A stretch of 36,133 nt of DNA from Oscillospiraceae bacterium. Its GTDB lineage: Bacteria > Bacillota > Clostridia > Saccharofermentanales > Saccharofermentanaceae. The notes below the pieces were generated by a model. The model did not search any database and had not been told where the DNA came from. It was given only the letters and a program-made list of their open reading frames with translations. Position numbers and translations under genes: made by a program. Shown here in pieces: positions 1 through 7,161 of the stretch (within the stretch, counting starts at the first letter, position 1; each line of letters opens with the position of its first letter). The stretch spans positions 1-36,133 of the forward strand of contig CACYRM010000007.1 of NCBI GenBank assembly GCA_902776845.1, given 5' to 3'.

Positions 1-235
1 ATTCGCTGCAGCTCACATCGTTATGAAGCCTGCTGCAAACGGTACCGGTGTTATCGCCGGCGGTCCTGTTCGTTCAGTATGCGAGCTCGCCGGTATCACG
101 GATATCCGTACAAAGTCTATCGGATCCAACAATCCTAACAATATGGTCAACGCTACTATTGAGGGTCTTAAGTCCTTAAAGTCCGCTGAAGAAGTTGCAA
201 GACTTCGCGGTAAGTCTGTTGACGAGATCAAGTAA
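1..235 (+). CDS. rpsE: 30S ribosomal protein S5, 3' part only
   Basis: This is the C-terminal 77 residues of ribosomal protein S5; the 5' part lies before the window and the first complete codon is at base 2. S5 sits in the small-subunit body and takes part in decoding accuracy. The visible stretch has the family's C-terminal signature, with [11 protein letters not shown], then ELAGITDI, then SIGSNNPNN and a final helix. The TAA stop at 233-235 overlaps the AGGAGG that serves the next gene, so the two are closely coupled. It is followed by L30, L15 and SecY, the standard spc operon order. Identification is secure; only the truncation limits it. Confidence 0.97.
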   Translation, partial: FAAAHIVMKPAANGTGVIAGGPVRSVCELAGITDIRTKSIGSNNPNNMVNATIEGLKSLKSAEEVARLRGKSVDEIK

Positions 236-251
236 GGAGGCCCGACTCAAT

Positions 252-431
252 ATGGCTAACATTAAGATTAAGCTTGTCAAAAGCACAAATAAGGCAAGAG
301 AGTCCGAGAAGGCTACGATTAGAGCTTTGGGCTTGAAGAAGATAGGTCAGACTGTTGAGAAGGCTGACAATGAGGCTACACGCGGCATGATCAAAAAGGC
401 TGTTAACTATGTAGCCGTAGAAGAGAATTAA
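252..431 (+). CDS. rpmD: 50S ribosomal protein L30
   Basis: This 59-residue protein is the usual length for bacterial L30, a large-subunit protein. It begins MANIKIKLVKS and contains the conserved RALGLKKIGQTV segment. I chose the ATG at 252 because TAAGGAGG at 233-240 lies about 11 bases upstream and the family normally starts with this short beta-strand; an earlier in-frame start at 195 would add residues that do not belong to the family. It lies between rpsE and rplO in the spc operon and is cotranscribed with them. Confidence 0.96.
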   Translation: MANIKIKLVKSTNKARESEKATIRALGLKKIGQTVEKADNEATRGMIKKAVNYVAVEEN

Positions 432-443
432 TGGAGGTGCCAC

Positions 444-887
444 ATGAAGCTCAATGAAATGACTTCCTCAGGCAACGTAAAAGCTTATCGTAAGGGAAGA
501 GGTCCCGGATCCGGCAACGGAAAGACTTCCGGCCGTGGTCACAAAGGTCAGAATGCACGTTCCGGCGGTGGCGTAAGACCCGGCTTTGAAGGTGGTCAGA
601 TGCCCCTTTACAGACGTCTCCCTAAGAGAGGATTCAATAACAAGAGATTTGCTCCTGCTTATATTACTATCAATGTTAAGGATCTCGAAGTTTTCGATAA
701 CGGTACAAAGGTTGATGCTAAGGCAATTGCCGAGAAGGGTATCATCTCAGTTCCGAAGAACAACGACGGCATCAAGATCCTCGGCAACGGTGAGCTTACA
801 AAGAAGCTCGATGTAACAGCTGCAAAGTTCACAGCTACAGCTAAGGAGAAGATCGAGAAGGCCGGAGGCACGGCTACGGAGGGCTAA
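444..887 (+). CDS. rplO: 50S ribosomal protein L15
   Basis: Ribosomal protein L15, 147 residues, normal length for the family. The N-terminus is the typical Gly/Arg/Lys-rich extension that penetrates 23S rRNA (residues about 14-50, with [20 protein letters not shown]), followed by a globular domain with the [15 protein letters not shown] motif. The start ATG is preceded by TGGAGGTG, which itself overlaps the end of rpmD. Its stop is only 5 bases from the secY start, and GGAGG at 878-882 within its last codons is the secY ribosome site, so translation of the two is probably coupled. Confidence 0.97.
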   Translation: MKLNEMTSSGNVKAYRKGRGPGSGNGKTSGRGHKGQNARSGGGVRPGFEGGQMPLYRRLPKRGFNNKRFAPAYITINVKDLEVFDNGTKVDAKAIAEKGIISVPKNNDGIKILGNGELTKKLDVTAAKFTATAKEKIEKAGGTATEG

Positions 888-892
888 TAGGC

Positions 893-2236
893 ATGAATGG
901 TATTTTCGATACTGCAGTTAATGCTTTTCGTGTAGAGTCTATACGCAAAAGGCTGCTCTATACCTTCATGATCCTGGGCATCTTCATGCTCGGCGGACTC
1001 GTACCTGTACCGGGAATCGACGGTGAACAATTCACCAGCATTATCCGTCAGTGGGGTCAGCTCGGTAGCATCATGGATCTCATCTCAGGTGGTGGTCTGT
1101 TCCATGCATCGATCCTGTCACTGGGTGTCTCGCCTTACATCAATGCATCGATCATCATTCAGCTCTTAACTGTCGTTATCCCTGCTCTGGAGGATATGTC
1201 CAAAGAAGGTGAGTCCGGCAGAAAGAAGATGGATAAGATAACGAGATTTACCGCAATAGGTCTTGCTCTTGTTCAGTCCTGCTTATTTACATATTCAACA
1301 CGTTCGGCCCTTAATTCGAGCCTTCCTATCTGGCTCAATGGCGTTCTTGTTGCTCTCGCATTTACGGCAGGCGCTGCTATCGTCGTATTCTTAGGCGAAA
1401 AGATCAATGACAAGGGCATCGGCAACGGTGTATCACTTTTGATCTTTGCAGGTATCGTTACAAGACTTCCTGATATGGCAAAGACACTTTATACAAAGTG
1501 TGTCAGCATCAGCGATTCAATCGAAAACGCCGCTCTGGGAATCCTCGCGGGCGTTCTCGTATTCCTCGCTGTAACAGTAGTTGCTATTGCGATCATCGTC
1601 TTCGTTCTCTATGTCCAGAATGCTGAGAGAAGGATTCCGGTCCAGTATTCAAAGAAGGTTATCGGAAGACAGCAGCGCGGCGGTAACAGGGACTATATCC
1701 CGCTCAAGGTCAACATGTCCGGTGTTATGCCTGTTATCTTTACTATGTCGCTCCTTGCTATTCCTTCGATCATCATCACGATGTTCTTCAGCAACAGCAC
1801 CAACCCGGTAGCTCTCTGGTTCAAGCAGAGCTTTACCGGCAGCCCCTGGTATTATGCAATCTACTTCCTTCTTGTAGTTGCGTTTACATTCTTCTACACG
1901 TCGATCAATTTCCACCCTGTAGAGATCGCAAACTCCATCAATAAGAACGGCGGTATGATCAACGGTATCAGATCAGGTAAGCCTACAACCGATTTCATCA
2001 AGGCTACGGCACACAGACTTAACTGGGTTGAAGCATTCTTCCTCGTTCTCGTCTGCATCGGACCTACGATAATCGGTATCCTTACAGGATTTGAGAATGT
2101 CTGGTTTGCAGGTACTTCCGTGCTGATCCTTACAGGCGTTGCAAATGATCTCATCGTTCAGGTTGAAGGTGAACTTGAGATCAGAAGCCCTAAGGGATTC
2201 CTGGAAGATCTTACGATTAAGACAGGCAGAAGGTAA
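893..2236 (+). CDS. secY: Preprotein translocase subunit SecY
   Basis: SecY, 447 residues, the channel subunit of the Sec translocase in the cytoplasmic membrane; it works with SecE, SecG and SecA to export unfolded proteins. Ten hydrophobic segments can be placed. Family motifs include VSPYINASIIIQLL (second transmembrane region), GEKINDKGIGNGVSLLIF, the positively charged cytoplasmic loop ERRIPVQYSKK followed by RQQRGG, and a C-terminus rich in charged residues. It is the last gene of the ribosomal operon here and is followed by a terminator, whereas adk, map and infA usually follow in Bacillota. Confidence 0.97.
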   Translation: MNGIFDTAVNAFRVESIRKRLLYTFMILGIFMLGGLVPVPGIDGEQFTSIIRQWGQLGSIMDLISGGGLFHASILSLGVSPYINASIIIQLLTVVIPALEDMSKEGESGRKKMDKITRFTAIGLALVQSCLFTYSTRSALNSSLPIWLNGVLVALAFTAGAAIVVFLGEKINDKGIGNGVSLLIFAGIVTRLPDMAKTLYTKCVSISDSIENAALGILAGVLVFLAVTVVAIAIIVFVLYVQNAERRIPVQYSKKVIGRQQRGGNRDYIPLKVNMSGVMPVIFTMSLLAIPSIIITMFFSNSTNPVALWFKQSFTGSPWYYAIYFLLVVAFTFFYTSINFHPVEIANSINKNGGMINGIRSGKPTTDFIKATAHRLNWVEAFFLVLVCIGPTIIGILTGFENVWFAGTSVLILTGVANDLIVQVEGELEIRSPKGFLEDLTIKTGRR

Positions 2237-2257
2237 TAAATTAACTGTTTACTGTTC

Positions 2258-2291
2258 AAAAAAGGTTGTCTCCGGACAACCTTTTTTCTTT
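2258..2291 (+). terminator. Rho-independent terminator after secY
   Basis: The hairpin arms AAAGGTTGTC (2261-2270) and GACAACCTTT (2275-2284) enclose the loop TCCG and run into a T-rich tail. It closes the spc operon directly after secY. The next gene begins only about 28 bases later. Confidence 0.92.
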
Positions 2292-2306
2292 ACTCTGATT
2301 TAGGTT

Positions 2307-2319
2307 TATAATCTGGTCA
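2307..2319 (+). promoter_or_regulatory. -10 element abutting the 2319 start codon
   Basis: A perfect TATAAT occupies 2307-2312. The usual initiation point six or seven bases downstream is the A of the ATG at 2319, and there is no Shine-Dalgarno sequence between them. No good -35 hexamer is visible at 16-18 bases spacing, where the terminator tail lies. The reading is a leaderless transcript; this is inference from spacing only. Confidence 0.5.
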
Positions 2320-3518
2320 TGAGTAATTTTCTTGACTATCTGGCATGGCGCGGAGATCTTACGCTCGAACAGGATCCTTTCAACAGTATCGATGCTCTGA
2401 TACTGTCGTCTTTGTCATATGTGGATTTTAAAGGTGTCATTCCCCCGAGGGGCGAAGGAATAATAACGGTGGAGGAGGCATCCGCCAGGTTTTTCGGACT
2501 GCATTCCGAAGAAGAACTTGCGCAGGATAAGTCTTTTATTAACTATGCGCCTTCGATCCTTAAAGCGCTTGCCGGTACAGAAAGATTCAGGAACGCATTC
2601 CTTTTAAACTTTGAAGATGATACGGATATCTCACGTGAGATACAGTTTGCCGCAGTCGAGATAGATACATCTGACGGAGCGGCTTTTATCTCATTCAGGG
2701 GAACGGACGACACGATAATCGGGTGGAAAGAGGATTTTAACCTGAGTTATATGACGGTTCCGGCTGAGAATGAAGCGGCTTCATATCTTAAGGAAGTAAC
2801 TGAAGGCAGGGATGAAAAGATCCGTATAGGCGGTCACTCAAAGGGCGGACACCTTGCTATTTATGCGGCAATGGCTGCAGATTCCGGACTTCAGTCACGG
2901 ATCGAAAAAGTCTACAGTTTTGACGGTCCGGGGTTCAATCACGAAGCGATGGAGACCGAGAAGTTCAAAAGCCTCCAGCCGAAGATATTCAAGGTCATCC
3001 CTGAGACTTCGATTATTGGAAGACTTCTCGAAAACACGACCGAGCCGCTTATCGTAAAGAGCACAGAACTCGGAATAATGCAGCATGATCCGCTTTCCTG
3101 GCAGCTTGAGGGAAAGAGATTTGAGACGTGCGATACCACTGACAAGATAAGTGACACGTTTGATGAGACTATGAGTGTCTGGCTCGGTGAGATGAGCTTT
3201 GAGGACAGAAAGGTCTTCGTGGATGAGCTGTTCTCTGTTTTTGAGGCCTCGGGGTGCGAATACTTAAGCACCATGAGCAAAGTAGGCATCAAGGGCACCA
3301 GAGCCATGATCGAGAGAATGGGTCAGATAAGGAACGACTCCGGCGCGAAGGTCAGAACTCTCGTAAAGATGTTTCTTATCAATCTCAACACGTTGAAGGA
3401 CAGTGTCCTCAAAGAGAAATTTGAAGAGAGAACGAAGAGATTTTCCATTCCCTCAGTAAAAAAGGGAAAAACAGAAAGCCTGAAGACCCTTCCGGAGAAG
3501 ACCTCCGGAGATAACTGA
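2319..3518 (+). CDS. Mbeg1-like (DUF2974) alpha/beta-hydrolase
   Basis: This 399-residue protein matches the Mbeg1-like/DUF2974 family of predicted lipase-like serine hydrolases common in Bacillota. It starts MSNFLDYLAWRGDLTLEQDP, the family's characteristic N-terminus, which fixes the start codon. The nucleophile elbow is GGHSKGGHLA at about residues 167-176, the Ser following the His. The FISFRGTDD strand upstream resembles the oxyanion region of class 3 lipases. The C-terminal third is helical and Lys-rich. There is no signal peptide or membrane segment, so it is predicted to be cytoplasmic. The substrate is unknown. It stands alone between two terminators. Confidence 0.85.
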   Translation: MSNFLDYLAWRGDLTLEQDPFNSIDALILSSLSYVDFKGVIPPRGEGIITVEEASARFFGLHSEEELAQDKSFINYAPSILKALAGTERFRNAFLLNFEDDTDISREIQFAAVEIDTSDGAAFISFRGTDDTIIGWKEDFNLSYMTVPAENEAASYLKEVTEGRDEKIRIGGHSKGGHLAIYAAMAADSGLQSRIEKVYSFDGPGFNHEAMETEKFKSLQPKIFKVIPETSIIGRLLENTTEPLIVKSTELGIMQHDPLSWQLEGKRFETCDTTDKISDTFDETMSVWLGEMSFEDRKVFVDELFSVFEASGCEYLSTMSKVGIKGTRAMIERMGQIRNDSGAKVRTLVKMFLINLNTLKDSVLKEKFEERTKRFSIPSVKKGKTESLKTLPEKTSGDN

Positions 3519-3533
3519 TCTTTCAGGCTTTTT
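3475..3533. terminator. Bidirectional terminator with inner hairpin
   Basis: Outer arms AAAGCCTGAA (3475-3484) and TTCAGGCTTT (3522-3531) flank an inner hairpin TCCGGAG (3491-3497)/CTCCGGA (3503-3509). A T run follows on the plus strand, and a T-rich stretch follows on the minus strand. It can end both the hydrolase gene and the converging kinase gene. The 5' arm lies inside the hydrolase coding region. Confidence 0.8.
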
Positions 3534-3550
3534 GCTGTTATTAAGTCAGC

Positions 3551-5458
3551 TCAGGCTGTTTGAGAGGTTACGGGAAATGCCAGGGTGACCTTAAAAAGAT
3601 CTCCGTCTATCGTTATATCGAATGTTCCTCCCTGAAGCTCTGTAAGGCTCTTGGCAATGGAAAGTCCCAGTCCGTTTCCTTCTGTATTGCGCGATTCATC
3701 GCCTCTTACGAATCTTTCGACCAGTTCTTCGGCACTTATGTTGAGTTCCGCGCTTGATGTGTTCTTGAAAGTGGTGACCGCTTTGCCGTCAATGACCTCA
3801 AGTGTTAAGTATACCCTTGTTTCGGGCTGCGCATATTTGCAGATATTGTTCATGAGGTTATCGTATATGCGCATCATGCGTCTGCCGTCAGCCATTATCA
3901 TTACTGGTTCTTCGGGCGCGGTGGTTACAAGACTGAGATCCGCGCTTTCCAGCTTCTCCTTAAACTCTCCCGCAGTCTGCGATACGAATGTGCAGCAGTC
4001 GAGAGGAGCAGGTACGATCTCGAGATTTCCGGTAGATGCCTTGGAAGCCTCGACAAGATCCTCGATAAGCCTCTTAAGCTTTTCCGACTGTCTTACGACA
4101 ACTTCCGAATACTCGCTCATCTTGGGATCTGAAGGATCCGTTGTTCCCATCAGTGAAGCGTAATTGATGATGGAGGTAAGAGGTGTCTTAATGTCGTGGG
4201 AGACATTGGTGATGAGCTCGGTCTTCATGCGCTCGGACTTGAGCTTTTCATCAACGGCGATAGTGACTGCATCAGATACTGCGTTGAGATTATCCGCATG
4301 CTTTCTGAAATCACCCCAGAGGCCTTTTGTGGAGGCGCGGTATGTGATATCTCCGGAAGCAAGCTTATCGCCGGTGGTCTTAAGCTTTCTGAGTATAAAC
4401 GCGATATAGAGAAGGAAGGGATAGAAGAACAGCTTTTCGAAGAACCAGCCCAGAATAACGATCTCTCCGTCTGCTCCGGTGCCCACAATAACTATGAGTT
4501 CCATAAACGAGATCGCTCCGAGGATCAATATGGTCCTCCAAACAAGGGGAATTGCGAGGATACCCTTGATGAAGAGGCGGATGGTCTTATAGACAAGTGT
4601 GCCTTTGATGAGCATGCGGAGCTTTACTCTTGCAGATAAGCTTACGCACAGACCCAGCATTGCATTGACGAATATAAAGAATGCAAAGGCGAAGATGAAT
4701 GCCTCGAAGAATCCGTTTGCTGCTTCCGTTAACAAAAATAAAGGAAGCGTGACACAGAGAGTTATGACCGCAAGAAGATCAAACGGAACTTTCCCCAAAG
4801 GTCCGAGGACAGTTTCTTCCGATCCCGGTCTTTTTCCCGCAACACACATGAGGGCGATAAAAGCGGCAAGACCTGCGATCACGGATAAGAAGGCGATAGG
4901 ATAGACCGCATAACGCATATTGATGACAAAACCTATCATCTGTCTGTCAAAATCACTGAACGGTGAGAAGTCACCGGGGTCAAGATAAGCCTCTATAGTT
5001 GCACTAACAGTTTTAGCATCCGGATCCCTGTAGTTATCGAACAGACCGTAGAAGTATCCGTCACCGCTGTAGACAACCAGTGTGTCATATGTATAAAGGA
5101 CGGTGTTTTCATATTCGCCGGGCTTGCCGGCAGCTTCTTTGACCTTTGTGAAATCAGATGTTGAAGCAAGTACCTTTCCGTCAGTATCAACGATCCTGAG
5201 ACTTATGGAACTGTCTGTAAACTGCTCGCTGTCGCTGCTCAAAAGCATTTGGGCATCGTTATGAACGCTATAGCCGATATTTGATTCACTTCTTTCAAGA
5301 AAATACTGTGACGCGGACTTGCTGTACAGATCCTCCGACACACATGCGAAGGCTCCTGCCGTACATAAGAATGCCAGAAGCAGAGTGATGTTTATGATGA
5401 TAAACAGTATGGTCTTTCCTGCTACAGTCCTGAAGAACTGCATTTTTTTCTTTTCCAT
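3551..5458 (-). CDS. Membrane sensor histidine kinase
   Basis: A 635-residue sensor kinase. TM1 lies at about 15-38, followed by an extracytoplasmic region to about 170. Several more hydrophobic segments follow between about 185 and 357, more than the two usual for simple kinases. A short HAMP-like linker leads to the dimerisation domain with the phospho-accepting H421 in NVSHDIKTPLTSI. The ATPase domain shows the N box DNLMNNICKY (533-542), a degenerate D box, and the G2 box GNGLGLS (594-600). Its ATG overlaps the stop of the partner regulator by one base (TAATG), so the pair is translationally coupled. The C-terminal half is VanS-like. The signal is unknown. Confidence 0.92.
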   Translation of the reverse strand: MEKKKMQFFRTVAGKTILFIIINITLLLAFLCTAGAFACVSEDLYSKSASQYFLERSESNIGYSVHNDAQMLLSSDSEQFTDSSISLRIVDTDGKVLASTSDFTKVKEAAGKPGEYENTVLYTYDTLVVYSGDGYFYGLFDNYRDPDAKTVSATIEAYLDPGDFSPFSDFDRQMIGFVINMRYAVYPIAFLSVIAGLAAFIALMCVAGKRPGSEETVLGPLGKVPFDLLAVITLCVTLPLFLLTEAANGFFEAFIFAFAFFIFVNAMLGLCVSLSARVKLRMLIKGTLVYKTIRLFIKGILAIPLVWRTILILGAISFMELIVIVGTGADGEIVILGWFFEKLFFYPFLLYIAFILRKLKTTGDKLASGDITYRASTKGLWGDFRKHADNLNAVSDAVTIAVDEKLKSERMKTELITNVSHDIKTPLTSIINYASLMGTTDPSDPKMSEYSEVVVRQSEKLKRLIEDLVEASKASTGNLEIVPAPLDCCTFVSQTAGEFKEKLESADLSLVTTAPEEPVMIMADGRRMMRIYDNLMNNICKYAQPETRVYLTLEVIDGKAVTTFKNTSSAELNISAEELVERFVRGDESRNTEGNGLGLSIAKSLTELQGGTFDITIDGDLFKVTLAFPVTSQTA

Positions 5459-6156
5459 TAGTTTCTCCCCTTTTCGATCTTATAGCCCTGACCGAAGATG
5501 ACCTTTATGTATCTGGGGTCGTTGGGTGTTATCTCGATCTTTTCTCTTAAATGTCTGATATGAACCGCTACGGTGTTGTCACCGGCTGACAGGGAATCCT
5601 CGCCCCATACCCTGCGGTATATTTCTCTGGGCGCGAAAACCTTTCCCGGCTGTTCCATAAGGAGCTTTAATATATCGAACTCCTTGGGTGTAAGGCTTAC
5701 TTCGTTACCGTCAACGGTAACAGTCTTTGTATCGTTATTGAGCTCGATCGAGCCGGCTGTAAGTATGCTGCCGGAGACTGTTCCCGAACCGAGTTTGGTG
5801 TAACGGCGCAGCTGTGATCCTACTCTAGCCGCGACTTCCAGGGGGTTGAAGGGCTTGGTGATATAATCATCAGCCCCTATGTTAAGTCCCAATATCTTGT
5901 CCTGATCCTCTGATTTGGCTGTCAGAAGGATGATAGGCATATTGTAACTTTCCCTGATCTTTGCCATCGCTGTTATCCCGTCCATTTGCGGCATCATGAT
6001 ATCTAGCAGAATGAGATGGATTTCCTCTTTTTGAACGATCCCGACGGCTTCGGCACCGTTATACGCCTCGAACAGTCTGTAATCCGGATTCTGCAGATAG
6101 ATCTTGAGCGCATTCACAATATCCTTCTCGTCGTCGCAAATCAGTATGTTATACAT
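5458..6156 (-). CDS. OmpR-family response regulator
   Basis: A 232-residue DNA-binding response regulator. The receiver domain (1-115) has the acidic pair D8/D9, phospho-acceptor D52 in LLDIMMPQMDG, T79 and K101 (ITKPF). The C-terminal OmpR/PhoB winged helix (about 130-230) ends in the typical VIFGQGYKI. GAGG about eight bases upstream of the ATG is the ribosome site. It is the first gene of a two-gene operon with the kinase at 3551. A CTTAA direct repeat at 6227-6243 upstream is a plausible own binding site, suggesting autoregulation. It resembles VanR-type regulators. Confidence 0.94.
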   Translation of the reverse strand: MYNILICDDEKDIVNALKIYLQNPDYRLFEAYNGAEAVGIVQKEEIHLILLDIMMPQMDGITAMAKIRESYNMPIILLTAKSEDQDKILGLNIGADDYITKPFNPLEVAARVGSQLRRYTKLGSGTVSGSILTAGSIELNNDTKTVTVDGNEVSLTPKEFDILKLLMEQPGKVFAPREIYRRVWGEDSLSAGDNTVAVHIRHLREKIEITPNDPRYIKVIFGQGYKIEKGRN

Positions 6157-6226
6157 ATTTCAACCTCACCCCGTTTGAATAATGCAATTTTACGGATAAT
6201 CATCTTAATATGATAGAACTAATCTT

Positions 6227-6243
6227 CTTAAGATTTGATTAAG
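6227..6243 (-). promoter_or_regulatory. CTTAA-N6-CTTAA direct repeat, possible operator
   Basis: Read on the minus strand this is CTTAATCAAATCTTAAG: two CTTAA half-sites with an 11-bp period, the geometry bound by OmpR/PhoB-family dimers on one face of the helix. It lies about 70 bases upstream of the regulator start at 6156 and about 57 bases upstream of the divergent phosphatase start. A further TTAA lies at 6205-6208. The same pattern occurs at 10145-10160. Confidence 0.45.
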
Positions 6244-6299
6244 AATACTCTTTTGTGGCAGAATATCCCCTGAATAAACGAAAAACAGGGATAAACTTA

Positions 6300-6848
6300 A
6301 TGCTTTATATAATGAGACACGGAAAAACGGACTGGAACCTGGAGTATAAGCTGCAGGGAGGAACGGATATTCCGTTAAATGACATGGGAAGACAGATGGC
6401 GGCAGAAGCGCGCGAACGGTATAAGGACGTTCACTTTGATGTGTGTTACTGTTCACCGCTCGTAAGAGCCAGAGAAACTGCAGAAATACTGCTTAAGGAC
6501 CGGGATGTTCCAATCATCATAGATGACAGGCTTATTGAAATGGGTTTTGGGATCTATGAAGGTACGGAACACGTTTTCGACAAACCTGAATGTCCCGTAA
6601 GGGAACTGTTCTTTAATCCCGCAGGGTATAAAGCTGTCGGCGGCGCGGAGAGCATTGAATCCCTGATCGCGAGGACCGGAGATTTTCTGGAGGAAATAGC
6701 ATATCCTCTGGTAAAAGAAGGCAAGGATGTCCTTATCGTGGGCCACGGAGCCATGAATTCGGCGATCATCGGAAATGTATGGCATAAACCCCTGGAAAAG
6801 TTCTGGGAGACCGGGATAGAGAACTGCAAGCTTATTACCCTCATATAA
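6300..6848 (+). CDS. Histidine phosphatase (phosphoglycerate mutase-like)
   Basis: A 182-residue member of the histidine phosphatase superfamily. The catalytic motif is MRHGKTDWN with the nucleophile His at residue 7. The second conserved His is in VGHGAMNSAI near residue 150, and EMGFGIYEG contains the expected acidic residue. I chose the ATG at 6300 because family members begin a few residues before RHG and AGGG precedes it; a GTG at 6255 would add a poorly conserved extension. It is cytoplasmic and monocistronic. It could be a small-metabolite or cobalamin-type phosphatase; no neighbour indicates the substrate. It is unlikely to be the glycolytic mutase, which is longer. Confidence 0.88.
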   Translation: MLYIMRHGKTDWNLEYKLQGGTDIPLNDMGRQMAAEARERYKDVHFDVCYCSPLVRARETAEILLKDRDVPIIIDDRLIEMGFGIYEGTEHVFDKPECPVRELFFNPAGYKAVGGAESIESLIARTGDFLEEIAYPLVKEGKDVLIVGHGAMNSAIIGNVWHKPLEKFWETGIENCKLITLI

Positions 6849-6852
6849 AACA

Positions 6853-6898
6853 CCCATAAAAGGAGCGACCACCCACGAAGGGTGGCCGCAAATATGGG
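6853..6898. repeat. Nested inverted repeat, RNA hairpin of unknown role
   Basis: Outer arms CCCATA (6853-6858) and TATGGG (6893-6898) enclose an inner stem GCGACCACCC (6865-6874) / GGGTGGCCGC (6880-6889), which has one mismatch and the loop ACGAA. No T tract follows on either strand, so it is not a standard terminator. It begins five bases after the phosphatase stop, so it could protect the mRNA 3' end. Confidence 0.6.
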
Positions 6899-6902
6899 GA
6901 TA

Positions 6903-7161
6903 ATAGGAATAGAAAAATGTCTTTGTTGATAGTTGAAGTATAGTTTATTCTTACATAGATTTCAACGACATATGTTTAATGTTGTTTAAACGTAATTTGA
7001 AAAGAATGTGAATGAATTTTATACTCATTCAACCTATTTTTCAACCACTAAGTCAAAAAACGTTAAAAGTGTTCGCAAACTCGCTATTTTAGAGGGTTTT
7101 CTGACATTTTCTTAAGGATAAATTTATATTCTTATCCATTAGTTTATTATTCTAATTTTTC
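6903..7161. other. AT-rich gene-free interval
   Basis: About 260 bases with clearly lower GC than the flanking genes and no credible coding frame. It holds two weak inverted repeats, TGAATGA (7009-7015)/TCATTCA (7025-7031) and GGATAA/TTATCC around 7117-7138. Neither has a good T tract for ending the minus-strand operon. I recognise no RNA gene, promoter or origin here. Confidence 0.5.

Noticed and set aside
3651..4639. Plus-strand reading frames across the kinase gene
   Set aside because: They lie antisense to a well-supported histidine kinase with intact motifs, show no family signature, and lack ribosome sites.
6865..6889. Hairpin as a rho-independent terminator
   Set aside because: Neither strand has a T tract after the stem.
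6903..7161. AT-rich interval as a replication origin
   Set aside because: No cluster of TTATCCACA-type DnaA boxes is present and no origin-associated genes flank it.
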